Below are positions 35,714 through 46,910 of a stretch of 64,000 nt of DNA, piece by piece; position 1 is the stretch's first letter; the number at the start of each line of letters is the position of its first letter. The stretch covers positions 838,501-902,500 of the forward strand of contig JASJOG010000046.1 in assembly GCA_030142905.1 (NCBI GenBank), read 5' to 3'. The position numbers and the translations under genes were made by a program. The DNA comes from Heliopora coerulea (Eukaryota > Cnidaria > Anthozoa > Scleralcyonacea > Helioporidae). The notes beneath the pieces were generated by a model, which searched no databases, was not told the origin of the DNA, and saw only the letters and a list, made by a program, of their open reading frames with translations.

Positions 35714-36862
35714 CTGACTCACTCTATTACGACCGAACGAATTAACTGTGAATACGCTATTTAACATGGAGCGCGTCAGGTCATCACTCCACGGATACTC
35801 AAATCCTTTGTTAATGTTTTTGAAATTAACACAAGGATAGCAGGTTGGATTAATATTTTGTTCAAAAAAAACTTGGCCTCGAACTTTTGGGCTATTTACA
35901 TGGAGATCATATAAACTGGATGGGGCATGGGGACCAAATATTGGGATCAAGTTGAACGCCGTCATCTTGAGTAAATTCGCCGGCAAACTGTTTTTTCCCA
36001 GGCGTTTTTCTCACAGTTCGAGAACTTCGAAGTCGGACAACTGATGTTCAGGGAACTGTTTCGTGTTTGTTTTCATTAACTGTAGAGAAGAAAGACTGCT
36101 TTTCTAGGTATTAGTCGGATCTCATTTTAGCCTTAATTGTTTTACAATTTAAAAACAAAAAAAAAAAAAAAACAAGAGGCAAAAGTGAAATGACCTTTGA
36201 CCCTGACCTTGAACTTTTCGTCCGGGAGTGTTCGTTTTTCCCCCCAATTTATCCAATATGGCGGCCTTCAATTTGTCATCTGCGGTTGTTATTCAGCTTT
36301 AATGCCCCCTCTTGTTAATATATGATCTCTATGGCTATTTATACGAGAGAACTAACTCACGGTAAGGCCCTATCAACATGCAACGAATGTCGCATGCAGT
36401 TGTTCATCCTAATATATGTGATTTAGTCACAAGAGTCCGCAGGAGGTATCGCAATTTTCTTGAAAAAACACCAAGGAATTGTGCTGCTAACAGTTCATTG
36501 CATAAGCCTGCGTGAACAATTGTATGCAATAATCATATCGTGTAGATGGGCCCTAAGGCGCAGTAGCGTATATGATTTTGTGCCTAATGATTGTGATCCT
36601 GAAGTATGCGTTACATTCACGAGGGCCTTGAGGACGAGCTAGAGCGAATTATAATTAGTAGAAACTTAGTCGAGTACTATTGCAAATGCTGCATTCTGAT
36701 TGGCTACGCTACTCGCTACCTATTCGTCGATAGATAACGAGTAGCGAAAATGGCTTCCCCCTCTCGTTTTGTGAAGTTTCTAAAGACGAAATAGAATGCT
36801 TACTTGAAAGTGCAATCCCAAAGACGACGAAAAATGTTCTTTGCAAAGTGTTTCTACTAAAA

Positions 36863-36968
36863 CAATTAGATTATTTCCTCTCGATTTCTATGAGGTGGTA
36901 GTTGACCAGGGCTTCGCCCTCGTCAACTATCACCTCATAGAAATCTCGAGCTCATAATCTAATTGTTA
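36863..36968. repeat. Palindrome with AGGGCTTCGCCCT centre
   Basis: AATTAGATTATTTCCTCTCG and TCTATGAGGTGGTAGTTGAC are mirrored by GTCAACTATCACCTCATAGA and CTCATAATCTAATT. The centre CAGGGCTTCGCCCTCG recalls the CTATCGCCTCG centre of the foldbacks at 32298 and 43634. Confidence 0.8.
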
Positions 36969-37526
36969 ATTAGACATCGTGGTGAGTGGACTGTCCTGGG
37001 GTTATTGCATACACCAGAATGACAATCACACGTGAAACAGCGCCTTTAACAGCGCGACACCTAAGGCGTGAGCATCTATTTAGAACTGTTTATACGAGCG
37101 TTCCTCGCGTGACGCGAGGTGCGTCTCGTGTTGGCAGAGTGGCATCACGCTCACATAAGTGGCTCAAAAATCAAATGCTGGTTATTTGGTAGAGAAGAGC
37201 GACCTTACATTGGCGCAAACACGAGTTTGTAAGTTATTTAAAGTCGCTGTAATGATTGGGACTTGACATTTTTTGAAATTGTACATTGAAGTTGAAGTCA
37301 AGAAATCGCACTCGTGTAACTCCCGTTAGAAGAAGCTGGGTACAAGACTTAGGTTTCGATAAGTCAAATCGGGACCTGCCATCAGCTAGTGATTCTTATC
37401 CCGTCTTTTTTATGGATCAGATGTTAATAGGGAAATTGGAGCCTATTTAGTTGATTTGTTATTTACGAATTAAAAGACACAGAACGAAGTCGGATTCTTC
37501 TGTATCTGAGAGACGCTCGAAGAAAC

Positions 37527-37823
37527 CTGTTCTCGTTCCCAGGACCTCGGTAAACTGAAAATTGGGGCCACAGTGAAAGATGGTGTATGTCCAGTTTCTA
37601 GGACATTTGCACGGTGCTTCAAGCTTGCAGCAATGTTGATGTTCTCTTCGAAGTCCGACATGATTGTAGAAATCTCAGGTTCCTTGTGGGTCATTTCAAA
37701 GCGAGAGGTCGAAGTATCTGGGCACACGAGCCATCAGGATGTCCCTGAATCTGGGACATTTTTATCGTCTCACCAGGGCCTCCGAGTTCTAGTTTGTCAG
37801 GAAAGTCCTGGGAACGAGGACGG
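37527..37823. repeat. Possible MITE bounded by CTCGTTCCCAGGAC inverted repeats
   Basis: GTTCTCGTTCCCAGGACCTC at about 37527 is inverted at about 37803-37823 (AGTCCTGGGAACGAGGAC). Open frames lie on both strands between them but match no known protein. No target duplication was found. Confidence 0.5.
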
Positions 37824-38099
37824 TGGCAACCGCGAGGAAATTGCGAGTAGAATCTCGTGTGTGCAACTCGTGGTGATATCCTACATGAGAGGAAGGTACC
37901 ATTGGCAAAAGGAGCTTGGGTGGGGAAGTCGCATCCGTGGAAAACGCCAGGAATGGTAAGGTTAACGACGCAGGTGTGAAAAACGTGGTTGAATTGGGTA
38001 CTTTATCTTTTTTTATTCCTTTTACTATTGGCATTTTTGCTATAATTGATTTAATTTTGATGTTTGTTATCGACACTTCATGGTAATATTGTTAAGTAA

Positions 38100-38228
38100 A
38101 TGTCAATCGGTGATCACATGTGGGATAAAGGATTTAACATGGCGAGTGAAACTGGACGGCCTCAAGGACCGAAGTCCTCGAGTGGACATTCAAGCTCCTC
38201 AAGTGATAAAGGGTTCAGAATCGTTAAG
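38100..38228 (+). CDS. Orphan candidate first exon (43 codons)
   Basis: ATG at 38100 opens 43 codons ending FRIVK before a GTGCGT donor at 38229, in phase 0. The peptide contains MSIGDHMWDKGFNMAS and a Ser-rich run (KSSSGHSSSSSDKG). It overlaps no recognised repeat. Because it ends in phase 0 it could in principle join the filamin acceptor at 61594 as an alternative N-terminus, but there is no direct evidence. It may also be a chance ORF. Confidence 0.3.
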
Positions 38229-38508
38229 GTGCGTTATTGTTCTCAAGAAGGCTGTCAGCAGTCATGGCTGAACATCAACGTCCTTCACCAGTTGATGGTT
38301 TCTTTATGGAGATTGACTAGTCCTTGCGCGTTATTTCAGACCAAAGAAGTTCGGTTATTTTTGCTTTCACATGATGTTTGATTTCGTTTTCTGCCAGTAA
38401 CTGGTATCGAATGATTTTTGAACAACGCCGATTCCGCTTTGGTTAATGTTTTGTGATGTCTATCAGAAGACCGCCGACCTTGATCATACCACGTGGCACT
38501 TGGAGTAA

Positions 38509-41500
38509 CTATACGACTGATTCCGGCAAGTACCGTAGAGCTGTTCGTGATTGTTTCAACTGGTCACGATAATAATGCTGCCCAGGAATGACGGGTCTCA
38601 TTGTTTCTCTTATCCGTGCCAACTCAAAGCCGTTCGAAAGCGATTGGTGACTAGCGCAGGCGCAATGTGGCGCAAGTTTGTCTACGTTTACTTGCATAAA
38701 AACGTTGGACTGTTTCTTGTGCACGGGTGATATCGGTTTTTCTTCCATGATGACGTCCTCCTCGTCACGCGTGGAGAACGTGTGGACCTTCGTGCAAGGC
38801 ATTTTCTTCTTTCTCACGCGATACATAGCTGTTGTGGAGCCTGAGGACGAAGGGCTGTCTGACGTTGCACTACTGTTGCTTTTCGAATCGAACATCAACT
38901 CCGGATTTTGACGGCGAGTGCCGACTGAGTGGTGCTGAACTCGCAGTTTGACCTGCTTGTTGATTTTGCTGAAAATAAATATAGTAGAGCTGTTTAACTT
39001 TCTCGGTCCGAATCCATCTTTATTATTTTACTTTGGCAATAGCCAAGGGATTATCGTCTGCCTATTTCACTCGTCAAGACGTCTCGGACAGGAAATAGTT
39101 AAGGTTATTCATAAAGGTCACTGATTTATGGGCATATGAGAAAAAGAATGAATGCAATCCCGAGAAGAGTGTGCATCATCACAATTAGATTCATGAATGA
39201 TTTCTTCATTGTCATAACGTGTAAGAGTTTTGATTCCATTAGTCTAAAGATGATTTAGTTAATGTCGAAAATTTACTACTCAAAGTGTACTTCGGTTATC
39301 TGTGTTTATGCACATTCTTGGAGTTTTATTCTTATGTTACTGGGGGGAAAATCAGGATTAGTGGCATTAGATAGGCATATTAATTAGCCCTTCTACTCTC
39401 GTTGTTGTGTAAGAAATGTGAAGGAATTTACCCTCTCAAATGAATCTCAAGGTGCTAATTTAATGTGTACGAAGAATATCGAGTAAACTGTGATGGTTAG
39501 TTCCGTACCGTCTTTTAAAGTTATCATATCGGACGAAAATAAAGCCAATTATAAATAATAGTATCAACAATGCTGGTAATAACGTCTGGTAGATGGCTTC
39601 CGAACGCGAAATCTAAAAAATAAAAATAAACTGCAGTTAGGTGCTCTGGTTTGGAATACGAGTTGAAGCTGATATGAGATGGAAGACGTACTATGACGCA
39701 ACAGAATGGATGCCGTAAAGACAAAATCGTTCATTTTCTTTTTACGTAAATCCACACTGGACATAAATTTAGCTTTAGTTGAAGAACTGAACTTAAATTT
39801 AGACTGCGGAATAGCACTATCCTGCGGATAACTCGCTATTCGGCGAATAAAATTTAAATTCGGTTCAGATCATAAATAGCGTTGTTCCTGCCCTAGACGT
39901 ATCCCCAGGATTAGATGTATTGGGTTCCTAGAGCTGGCCTTAGGGAAAATTCATAAAACGTCGATAGGACGTCCCGTTGGAGCACACTTGGGCTAGTTTT
40001 GGTCCGGCTTGTGTTCACATTAGAAGCGAATGTGTTTAAGTCAGTGGTTGATCATTCCAGTACCACCTCATCCAGTTGTGCTAAACTAGATTGTTGTATC
40101 AGCTCTATGATGGTGTGTTCATGTGCTAATAGCAGACACTTACTCCGTAATACGCGAAAGACGATCTCGGACTCATCTGAGGTCGATCTAACTCGCTAGT
40201 ACCAATGGTCCCTTCAAACTGTCCAGACAGATGATCTCCCCTTGACAAGTAAAATCGTCTCGTTTTAGCCAGAGAGAAATATTTATGGCCGTCACATTCG
40301 GAAAGAGTCAATGAATAGGTGAACATGAACCTAGAATATGCCATATCCTTGTGCAGACTGCCTCTTACGTTGCTTGGAGTGATTGGTATCCCATACTATT
40401 TCACCTACCTTGTACGTCCTGAAAACATCTCGAGGCTTTTCTGGATCGTAAAAGCACGTGTAACTGGAGTTTATCTTAAAGAAAGTAGAAATAGTTCTTA
40501 GAAAATCTCGTGCGCCATTACTTACGGGCACTTACTGCACACAACTACATGTGGTTGATGGAGAAGTCAGATTGTTTATTAACTTCTAATTCCAGGATGA
40601 CATTAAAGAAAGTCTTGCAATCCAAAACTGTGGCAGTCGAGCGATTACAAAATTGAATCAAAAATACTTCACTTTACCTAAGTTAACTTAAAATTTTCGT
40701 GAAATTATTTTGACATAAAATCCACCTGAAAAGCTCATCCAGTTTTGACAGACTGTTACGACTCGGTCAGGTAGTGTCCTTAAAAAGCCGAATGTTTAGG
40801 AGTGTAGGTGCCGCTTGCTCAGCTCAGTTTTCAGGCTATGCGACGCTCAAAATGTGAAAACAAAAAAAACTGAAGTTATGAAAGACTCCCCACTGTGACG
40901 AAAAACTTTTGCCCGGAACATTAGTTTCTCGTACTATCGTTTTCGGTAGTGCGCAACCTTAATTTCTCTCCTATTTCGCTAAAAACTGTCCAGCCAGCAA
41001 TGGAGTGTTCATATAAGGAGGAAATTTTCGAGTGCCAGAACCTTACATTTTAAGAGATCCTGTAAGATTCGGACAGTCGAAAAATTTCCTTCGTCGTATA
41101 TATGCTCCATTTCATGTAATCGATGTAAATAAGAAATGTTCGTTGTAGGTAGCCAGCAGTTTATTTAATATGTGTAAGTTTACAATTGACTCGTCACTCT
41201 TTAGTGTAATGTTTTGGCATAAATTAATTCTTGCGGAGGTATAATGTTGTCATTCGAACGGGATCTAACTCAACTTTGTATGACTTACTTTCCCGTAGTT
41301 TTCATTGTACGTCGTGACGCAGAAGTGAGGCTCATCTGAGCATCTCTTCTTGTTGAAAAGACTCCCCTTTCCAAAGGTGTAGGAACACTAAAAATGACAG
41401 ATGTTTCTGTGAAACATGGATTTGAAGGACGTAAACGTCAGAGGATTGTATTTAGATAATATTTTACTACTAATATTCAGAGGCTATTGTACGAAGGCAG

Positions 41501-43213
41501 CATCAGCTTACCCTGGCGAGTGAACAGTGCTACTCACGTTTTTAATAAACGAGCCTAAATTTAAGGGACCGAAATTAACTTTTTAAGTAGAGTGACCATT
41601 GGGCAACCATCTTTTAAAATCTAGGCGTCCAAGATGAAACCTAGTCACAAAGTTTGGGTGTTACTGCTCAGCGATAATGCGCAAAACAAAATGACGGAAA
41701 ATACGAACATTCGGAGCAGCGTGTACGAATCGTTTAATAACAAATGGACTGGTTGTATATTTGTACCTTTTCTCTTGCAAATATCTCGAATTGAGACCAT
41801 GAGTTTTTTGGGTCTTAATATCAGCTCCCCAAGAGGTTAGCAGCTTGAAATATGGTCGTCTAATGGGCAACCATCTTCTGGGATTTGTTCGTCACTGTTA
41901 AATTTTAGTCGTTTTTGACGACTGGACAGCCGTAAATTTCGAACCCTGAGTTTTACTTATCGAATAGCACTATGAGGTAGATGACGTCGGCCAAACTTTC
42001 CAACCTTTGCACAACCAGTTTCAGGTCGACATGACATTGAGCAACCAGGTCAGATAGCGTTCGACGTTCGTGTGTGGATACCATCTCTATGGCCTTTCAG
42101 ACCTAAGAGGTACAACGTTCATTTTGTCAACTCACCTTTTCACAATGAAAAGCTGTTTGTTCATTCTCCATTAAAACGGAGACCATGTCGTTGTGGTCTT
42201 CAGTTTTGTAACTCACCTAAATTTAGGCAAAGAACAAGGTAAAACCATGCAACAATGTTCGGCCTTTGTGGGATGACGCTACCAAAATGACCCTGCTTAA
42301 GAACAATCCATGGTTGTTGTGATTTACATAACTGCTAATTAATAGTAAATATGCTGGCAAATCTTTTGAATGAAAAGTCATCCTTCCTGTGAATGTTGCT
42401 TTGGTAACAAAATTTAACATTGATTGATATAAATTCTTAATTTTTTGTGCTTTTTCGCTCCTGTCCTAAGAATAGTACCACCTACCTGTATCACCACGTC
42501 TACGTTTCTCAGAGTTGCCCTTTACTTAAATGTGCTTACCATAATTTTGTTACATGGTTCAAATTGCTCTGTTCTATGGCTGCAGCTTCCTTTCTTCGAG
42601 AATTCAATGTTCTGGACTGTGCATACGGTAGTATGAAACCTCAAACCTGTATCGTTGTGCAAAAAATTAATATAATATTTAAATAAAAAATCTCTCCAAC
42701 CCTGCCACTCGAATTTTGGTGGACCAAATTCTAGTGGCCGGGTTTATGAATACCTTGTCTTCAACGATCTGTGAAAGGGATGCGACCATCTTAGTTATTG
42801 CAGAAGGCCCGTCCGGTTGAACACGACTGTTGAATGTAATAACATTCTACCGAAATACCATGAAATGGATGAAGGGTTGATTGGTTTTGATCACTAGAAT
42901 GGTGAAAAGTCATATATTGGTAGGGACTATCTTTATATATAAATACAAAGTATACATGCAGTATAATTGAAAATGTATATATGTATATATACGTATATAC
43001 ATATATACATATACGTTTAATGAAAATTTAAAATAAAGCCTGTAAGTCGAGTTTCACGCTGTGAGGCGATCTTCAAGATCGCCTCACAGCGTGAAACTCG
43101 ACTTACAGGTTTTTTATTTTAAATTTCCATTAAACGTATAACACGTAGCTTCACGACTTGATTTGTGTTGAGCACTGTTGTGATATCTAGTGGACATCCA
43201 AGTCTATTAAGTA

Positions 43214-43252
<39 letters not shown>

Positions 43253-43377
43253 TGCCATGGCTTAGATGTACCACAAGCGTGGAACATTTGAGTTGCCTAT
43301 ATAGTGTAGGCTTCTCCATCCTGCTCGTCAGTACTGCACTGATGAGGCCCAATAGGCCGAAACGGTTCCGTCTGCAG

Positions 43378-43412
<35 letters not shown>

Positions 43413-43762
43413 TATATATACACACACACACACATATATACATATACTTATAAAATTCATTAAAAATTCATAAGGAAAATACAAAAGAAAATCATAAACG
43501 TGTCGGATCTATATATGTGATAAAGATACATGTGCCTTTATATGTGAAGAAGTTCAATTTTTTCGGCTTCCGAAAGATAAATCTCCAAACTTTCTTCGCG
43601 AATTAGCGTATTAGGTGGTGAATTTCATGAGACATTTAAAAAACTCGCCGTACGTGCTTTATCGGGTCTAGAACGCTCGGCTATCGCCTCGTGTTCTAAA
43701 TCTCGATAAAGCACTCCTGCTCGGTTTTTAAATATTACATATATACATACATATATATATAT

Positions 43763-43793
<31 letters not shown>

Positions 43794-43919
43794 AACATAT
43801 ACATATAAACATATACATATAAACATATACATGTATACACATATACATATGTATACGTATACATATATTTATGTACATACATTCATGTGTGTATGTATGT
43901 ATATGTATATATGTATGTA

Positions 43920-43967
<48 letters not shown>

Positions 43968-44735
43968 GGGTAGAATAGTTTGCATGATAGAACTTCTAAG
44001 ATTGGTTACGCAATTTAAACTTTGGTTTTTGTATACATTTTTCGCAATCGAAATAATTTAGTTCAGCTAATTTACAGCATAAAAATTCCCTTGAAAATCA
44101 TTCTACGTGTTCTTTGATTCCACATGGCTTCAAAAGTACACGCTAAATGATTGTGATGTAATTTAGACGGGCGAATCAAACTTAAGACAATAATGCTATA
44201 ATTGCATGCATGGAGATCGGTTTGTCATGCCATGATCGTTAACTGTCCAGTTTACCAAAACAGCACCGTAACTCCTAATGTTATGTTTTAACATTATTCA
44301 ACGTGCTTACTCAGTGAATAGAAAAATCTCGGTGGCAATCACGTTTTGACCAATAGCTAGTTCTCAGGTTGTGAGAAACACGACTAGAAGACCTATTTTC
44401 CATTGAAATCAAGTTACTCATGGTGAATCTGCGTTGGGTAGATCACAATTCACCGTTATGACAGTAACCGACCATGTAATGATTTCCTTAATTTGTGTAC
44501 ATGTACCTCTCACGTACGGCGTTGTCACATATATCCCAGTAAGTACCAGGAGTGCTACGGCTCCTACGAAACATGGGATACAAAAGCACAATGGACACTT
44601 CAGCTTGTCGGCGATATCTTCACGAAGTAGTTCTCGTTTGGTCAAACGCGAGCGACGAGCCTTGATTGCTTCTTGCTTGGCGATGTTTGAACGATTCGTC
44701 GTCAGGTAGGTCTTCAAGCCTAGAAACCGTGGCAT
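38509..44735 (-). CDS. Two-pass membrane protein, KCNMB/TipE-like channel auxiliary subunit candidate, five exons
   Basis: Minus-strand exons in order: 44735-44514, 41387-41289, 40474-40409, 39612-39509, 38968-38509. All phases join (0,0,0,2), giving about 316 aa. Residues 1-45 are basic ([15 protein letters not shown]). A first membrane helix ([20 protein letters not shown]) is followed by a loop of about 60 aa with four cysteines ([38 protein letters not shown]). A second helix ([20 protein letters not shown]) precedes a polar tail of about 155 aa ([10 protein letters not shown] to LRYLPESVV). The loop ending S-x-x-C-F-Y-x-P just before the second helix, with topology in-TM-Cys loop-TM-in, recalls BK-channel beta (KCNMB) and insect TipE subunits. 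The loop is about half the usual length, so this is a remote resemblance. The start ATG at 44735 follows an in-frame stop. It lies antisense between SLMAP and filamin. Confidence 0.6.
40225..40308. mobile_element. TTAA-type MITE fragment, family of 20502 and 46818
   Basis: CCCTTGACAAGTAAAATCGT, GTTTTAGCCAGAG and the end GGAAAGAGTCAA align with the copy at 46818-46910. The left end is degraded. It lies in intron 3 of the minus-strand two-pass gene. Confidence 0.65.
43012..43140. repeat. Near-perfect palindrome of about 128 bp
   Basis: The arms (CTGTAAGTCGAGTTTCACGC and complement) meet at GGCGATCTTCAAGATCGCC with essentially no spacer, and the outer parts (ACGTTTAATG, ATTTTAAAT) also pair. 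It lies about 200 bp upstream of the hammerhead ribozyme and in the same intron 1 of the two-pass gene. It may belong to the same mobile element. Confidence 0.88.
43206..43252. repeat. (TA)n microsatellite
   Basis: Alternating TA immediately 5' of the hammerhead-bearing segment. Confidence 0.92.
43333..43378 (+). ncRNA. Type I hammerhead self-cleaving ribozyme with minimal stem III
   Basis: All core elements are present in order: stem I 5' strand ACTGCA (43333-43338), CTGATGA (43339-43345), stem II GGCC-CAATA-GGCC (43346-43358), GAAA (43359-43362), a tiny stem III (ACGG/CCGT closed by TT), cleavage-site GTC (43370-43372), and stem I 3' strand TGCAGT (43373-43378), which pairs perfectly with ACTGCA. 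A very short stem III is known for hammerheads of metazoan retrozymes and Penelope-like elements, which often act as dimers. The motif sits between TA microsatellites. Predicted cleavage is after 43372. No second copy was found in the window, so this is probably a partial element. Confidence 0.9.
43379..43442. repeat. TA/CA microsatellite 3' of the ribozyme
   Basis: (TA)n followed by mixed CACACA and TATATA runs. Confidence 0.9.
43634..43732. repeat. Foldback with CTCGGCTATCGCCTCG centre, copy 2
   Basis: The arms TTTAAAAAACTCGCC, GTGCTTTATCGGGTCTAGAA and their complements flank GCTCGGCTATCGCCTCG (43675-43691). The central 16 bp equal those of 32298-32446, while the arms are diverged but alignable. 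Confidence 0.82.
43737..43967. repeat. Long TA/CATA-rich microsatellite
   Basis: Over 200 bp of TATATA, CATATA and TGTATG runs ending in a pure (TA)n tract. Frames here give Tyr/Ile/Met-rich peptides that I regard as artefacts. Confidence 0.92.
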
Positions 44736-46817
44736 GACTTAATAGCGAAGAAGTTCTGCAAATTTTCCAGCTAATTTCTCGGAACACATACGAGAATATA
44801 TTGATCAGTTTTGGAATGGTAATATTGTCTTCAACACACAAACATAGTGGAAATGGACGTTGACTCAAATGTCTTGTCGAAGATGGGAACGGTAAATAAT
44901 CTTTCATGTATTCCGTTTGTTTGAGCTGTCTTAAAGACCGTCAAAGGTTGTTTACATAGAATGTTGATTTTCGGCATTTTTTTTTTCTCTCATTGGTCGT
45001 TGCTGGATGGAAGTAATCCTTTCAATTTGGTACCAGACTTTCGCGACATGAGTTCATCGCGGCATATTTTTGCTTAAATAATGGTTTCCCTAAGCGTTCA
45101 ATATTTTGTGAAATTCTTTCAAATATTAGCTTGGTATTAGTTAATGTGTATGACTGTGTTTTATTTTTAATTTATTTATTTTGTGCTTCTAAATGTCGTA
45201 AAAAGGCTGAAGGTGGACACTCCCAGAGAACTTCCGCTACAACCAGCAAGTACTTCCGCCATGCGTAATAACGAGCAAGTAACCATGCACAAATTTCTCC
45301 CGCCAACCGTTTGCTGAAAAACAGCTTTGAAATGTCCAAAAAACATGTTCGCTAAATGAAACAGAAACTGAAATCAACTTACAAACTCAATAGGTGAGTC
45401 AGTAATCAATTTCAGCAGTATATTTGTGAAGTATGTAGTTATCAGCAGGCAAAAGAACTCTCGTTCGAAGAAAGGAACGAACCCTGTTCGAGGAAAGCAA
45501 TGCTTCTCATTTCGTTGTTGAACTTAGCCAGTTCAAGGGAAAGTATAACATGATCTGTACTAGTGCGGGTTATTAAATGCCAAAAAGTTTTTTCTACCTG
45601 TGAATTTACTTTAGAAAACGAGGATTTTTCGTTGTGTTTTTACTTAACAGCAAGTTGTGGTCGTTTCTGTAGCTCAACAGCTGTTTTGAAAATAAACACA
45701 GTCGTTTGAGGTAGATTCCACGACTGGACTTGGTAAATGTTTTATGAGGTTAATTTTTTCGTAGACTGTTAATTTGTTCATGTCACTCCAGTTTTTTTTC
45801 TCGCTTTCTTTCAGCAAATAGTATTCGGTACAACATCCCGCCATCTTGTTTTTCATTGTTGTCAGGAAATTCAGCCAACTGGGCCACAAAAATGTGTTTC
45901 GAGAACAATCTTAAGCTGTCCGAGGTTGTCTGTATCTTGAACTAGGATAAAATACAACTGGCTGTGACCACAAGCTTAATTTCATTAAGACTTAAAAAAA
46001 GATGCTGAAAGAAATGGACATATTTGCGAAGGAGAATCCTTTCCAGAAATTGTAATTTTGCTTAAAATTTTGTTTTGAAGTCTCGTATGTTCTCTGCTCT
46101 TACTTTCGTAGTTTTCTTTCTAGACTAAAATGTATCAGCTCCAACTAAAACCTTCTTTGTGATCGAAAGCGACCGAATGTCTTCTTAGTGGTGATTGCGA
46201 CATGTGGGGAACCTTTGGGGTGGGGGATGGGGTAAGAGGAGCTATTGCCACGCCTCATCGGATTAAAGTCTTAAATCTTGAATCTACGGTTACCGAGGTT
46301 AGTTTTTTGACTTATTCAAGAGGGGAGATTTCTAATTGGTAATGATGGGTGTATGAATCTGACATATGTGTAAATTTCTGGATAACACACTTGGGGAGAT
46401 GGGGGGCATGGGCACCATAACTCGACTGAATACGCCAATGTCGCCGTTAAAGTCTTGACTAACTTTTGACGACACTTTCCCTAGAAAAAAATGAACGGCA
46501 TTTGCAAAGGAACTGGAGCTCACTGGCGTCATGTTGAGAACGAAGCTTGACCACTTGATCCACATGCTCAACATGATGAGATACAATTGTAAAAATGTAG
46601 AATTTAAGACTCCGACAGTTTGGTCAAAAAGTACTCTCAAAGCGCAAAAAATCGCGTATCTGCCGCTTAAAAATTCCAGGTAAGCTTGCCGCCGAACTTC
46701 CCTAGGAGATTGGGAATTTTAACAATATCACCCCTTAGTTAGGGGGCCACATTAAACAACTGGCTACGGGTGAATCTGAAAAGAAAGAAAATTCCAAAAC
46801 TGAGTCGAACAATATAA
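44736..46817. other. Intergenic stretch, no gene recognised
   Basis: This includes the presumed promoter of the minus-strand two-pass gene. A minus frame at 46332-46640 is open but unrecognised and has no splice context. Confidence 0.45.
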
Positions 46818-46910
46818 CTCTTTCTTGATGGGAGCTCTCCCTTTGACGAGCAAAATCGTCTGACGTTAGCCAGAGTATAATAGCAAAAGTCTTACCCCGC
46901 TGAGAAAGAG
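46818..46910. mobile_element. TTAA-type MITE, inverted copy of 20502-20590
   Basis: The ends CTCTTTC and GAAAGAG are flanked by ATAA and TCAA, probable decayed TTAA. The body (TTTGACGAGCAAAATCGTCT, GTTAGCCAGAG) is the reverse complement of the 20.5-kb copy. Confidence 0.78.

Larger units (their letters stand above)
35714..38099. other. Region between SLMAP and the next signals
   Basis: It contains the SLMAP 3' UTR (length unknown), an A-rich run at 36151-36172, and the two inverted repeats listed separately at 36863 and 37527. The minus frame at 35699-35986 is open but matches no family I recognise and has no clear splice context. Confidence 0.5.

Noticed and set aside
35699..35986. 95-codon minus-strand open frame after SLMAP
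   Set aside because: No recognisable domain and no supporting splice signals; it overlaps the SLMAP 3' UTR duplication.
40497..40626. Extra exon(s) of the two-pass gene (for example [15 protein letters not shown] or [10 protein letters not shown])
   Set aside because: They would need introns of about 40-50 bp before the next exon or give a phase mismatch. The simpler join from 41289 to 40474 keeps phase 0 with a strong acceptor.
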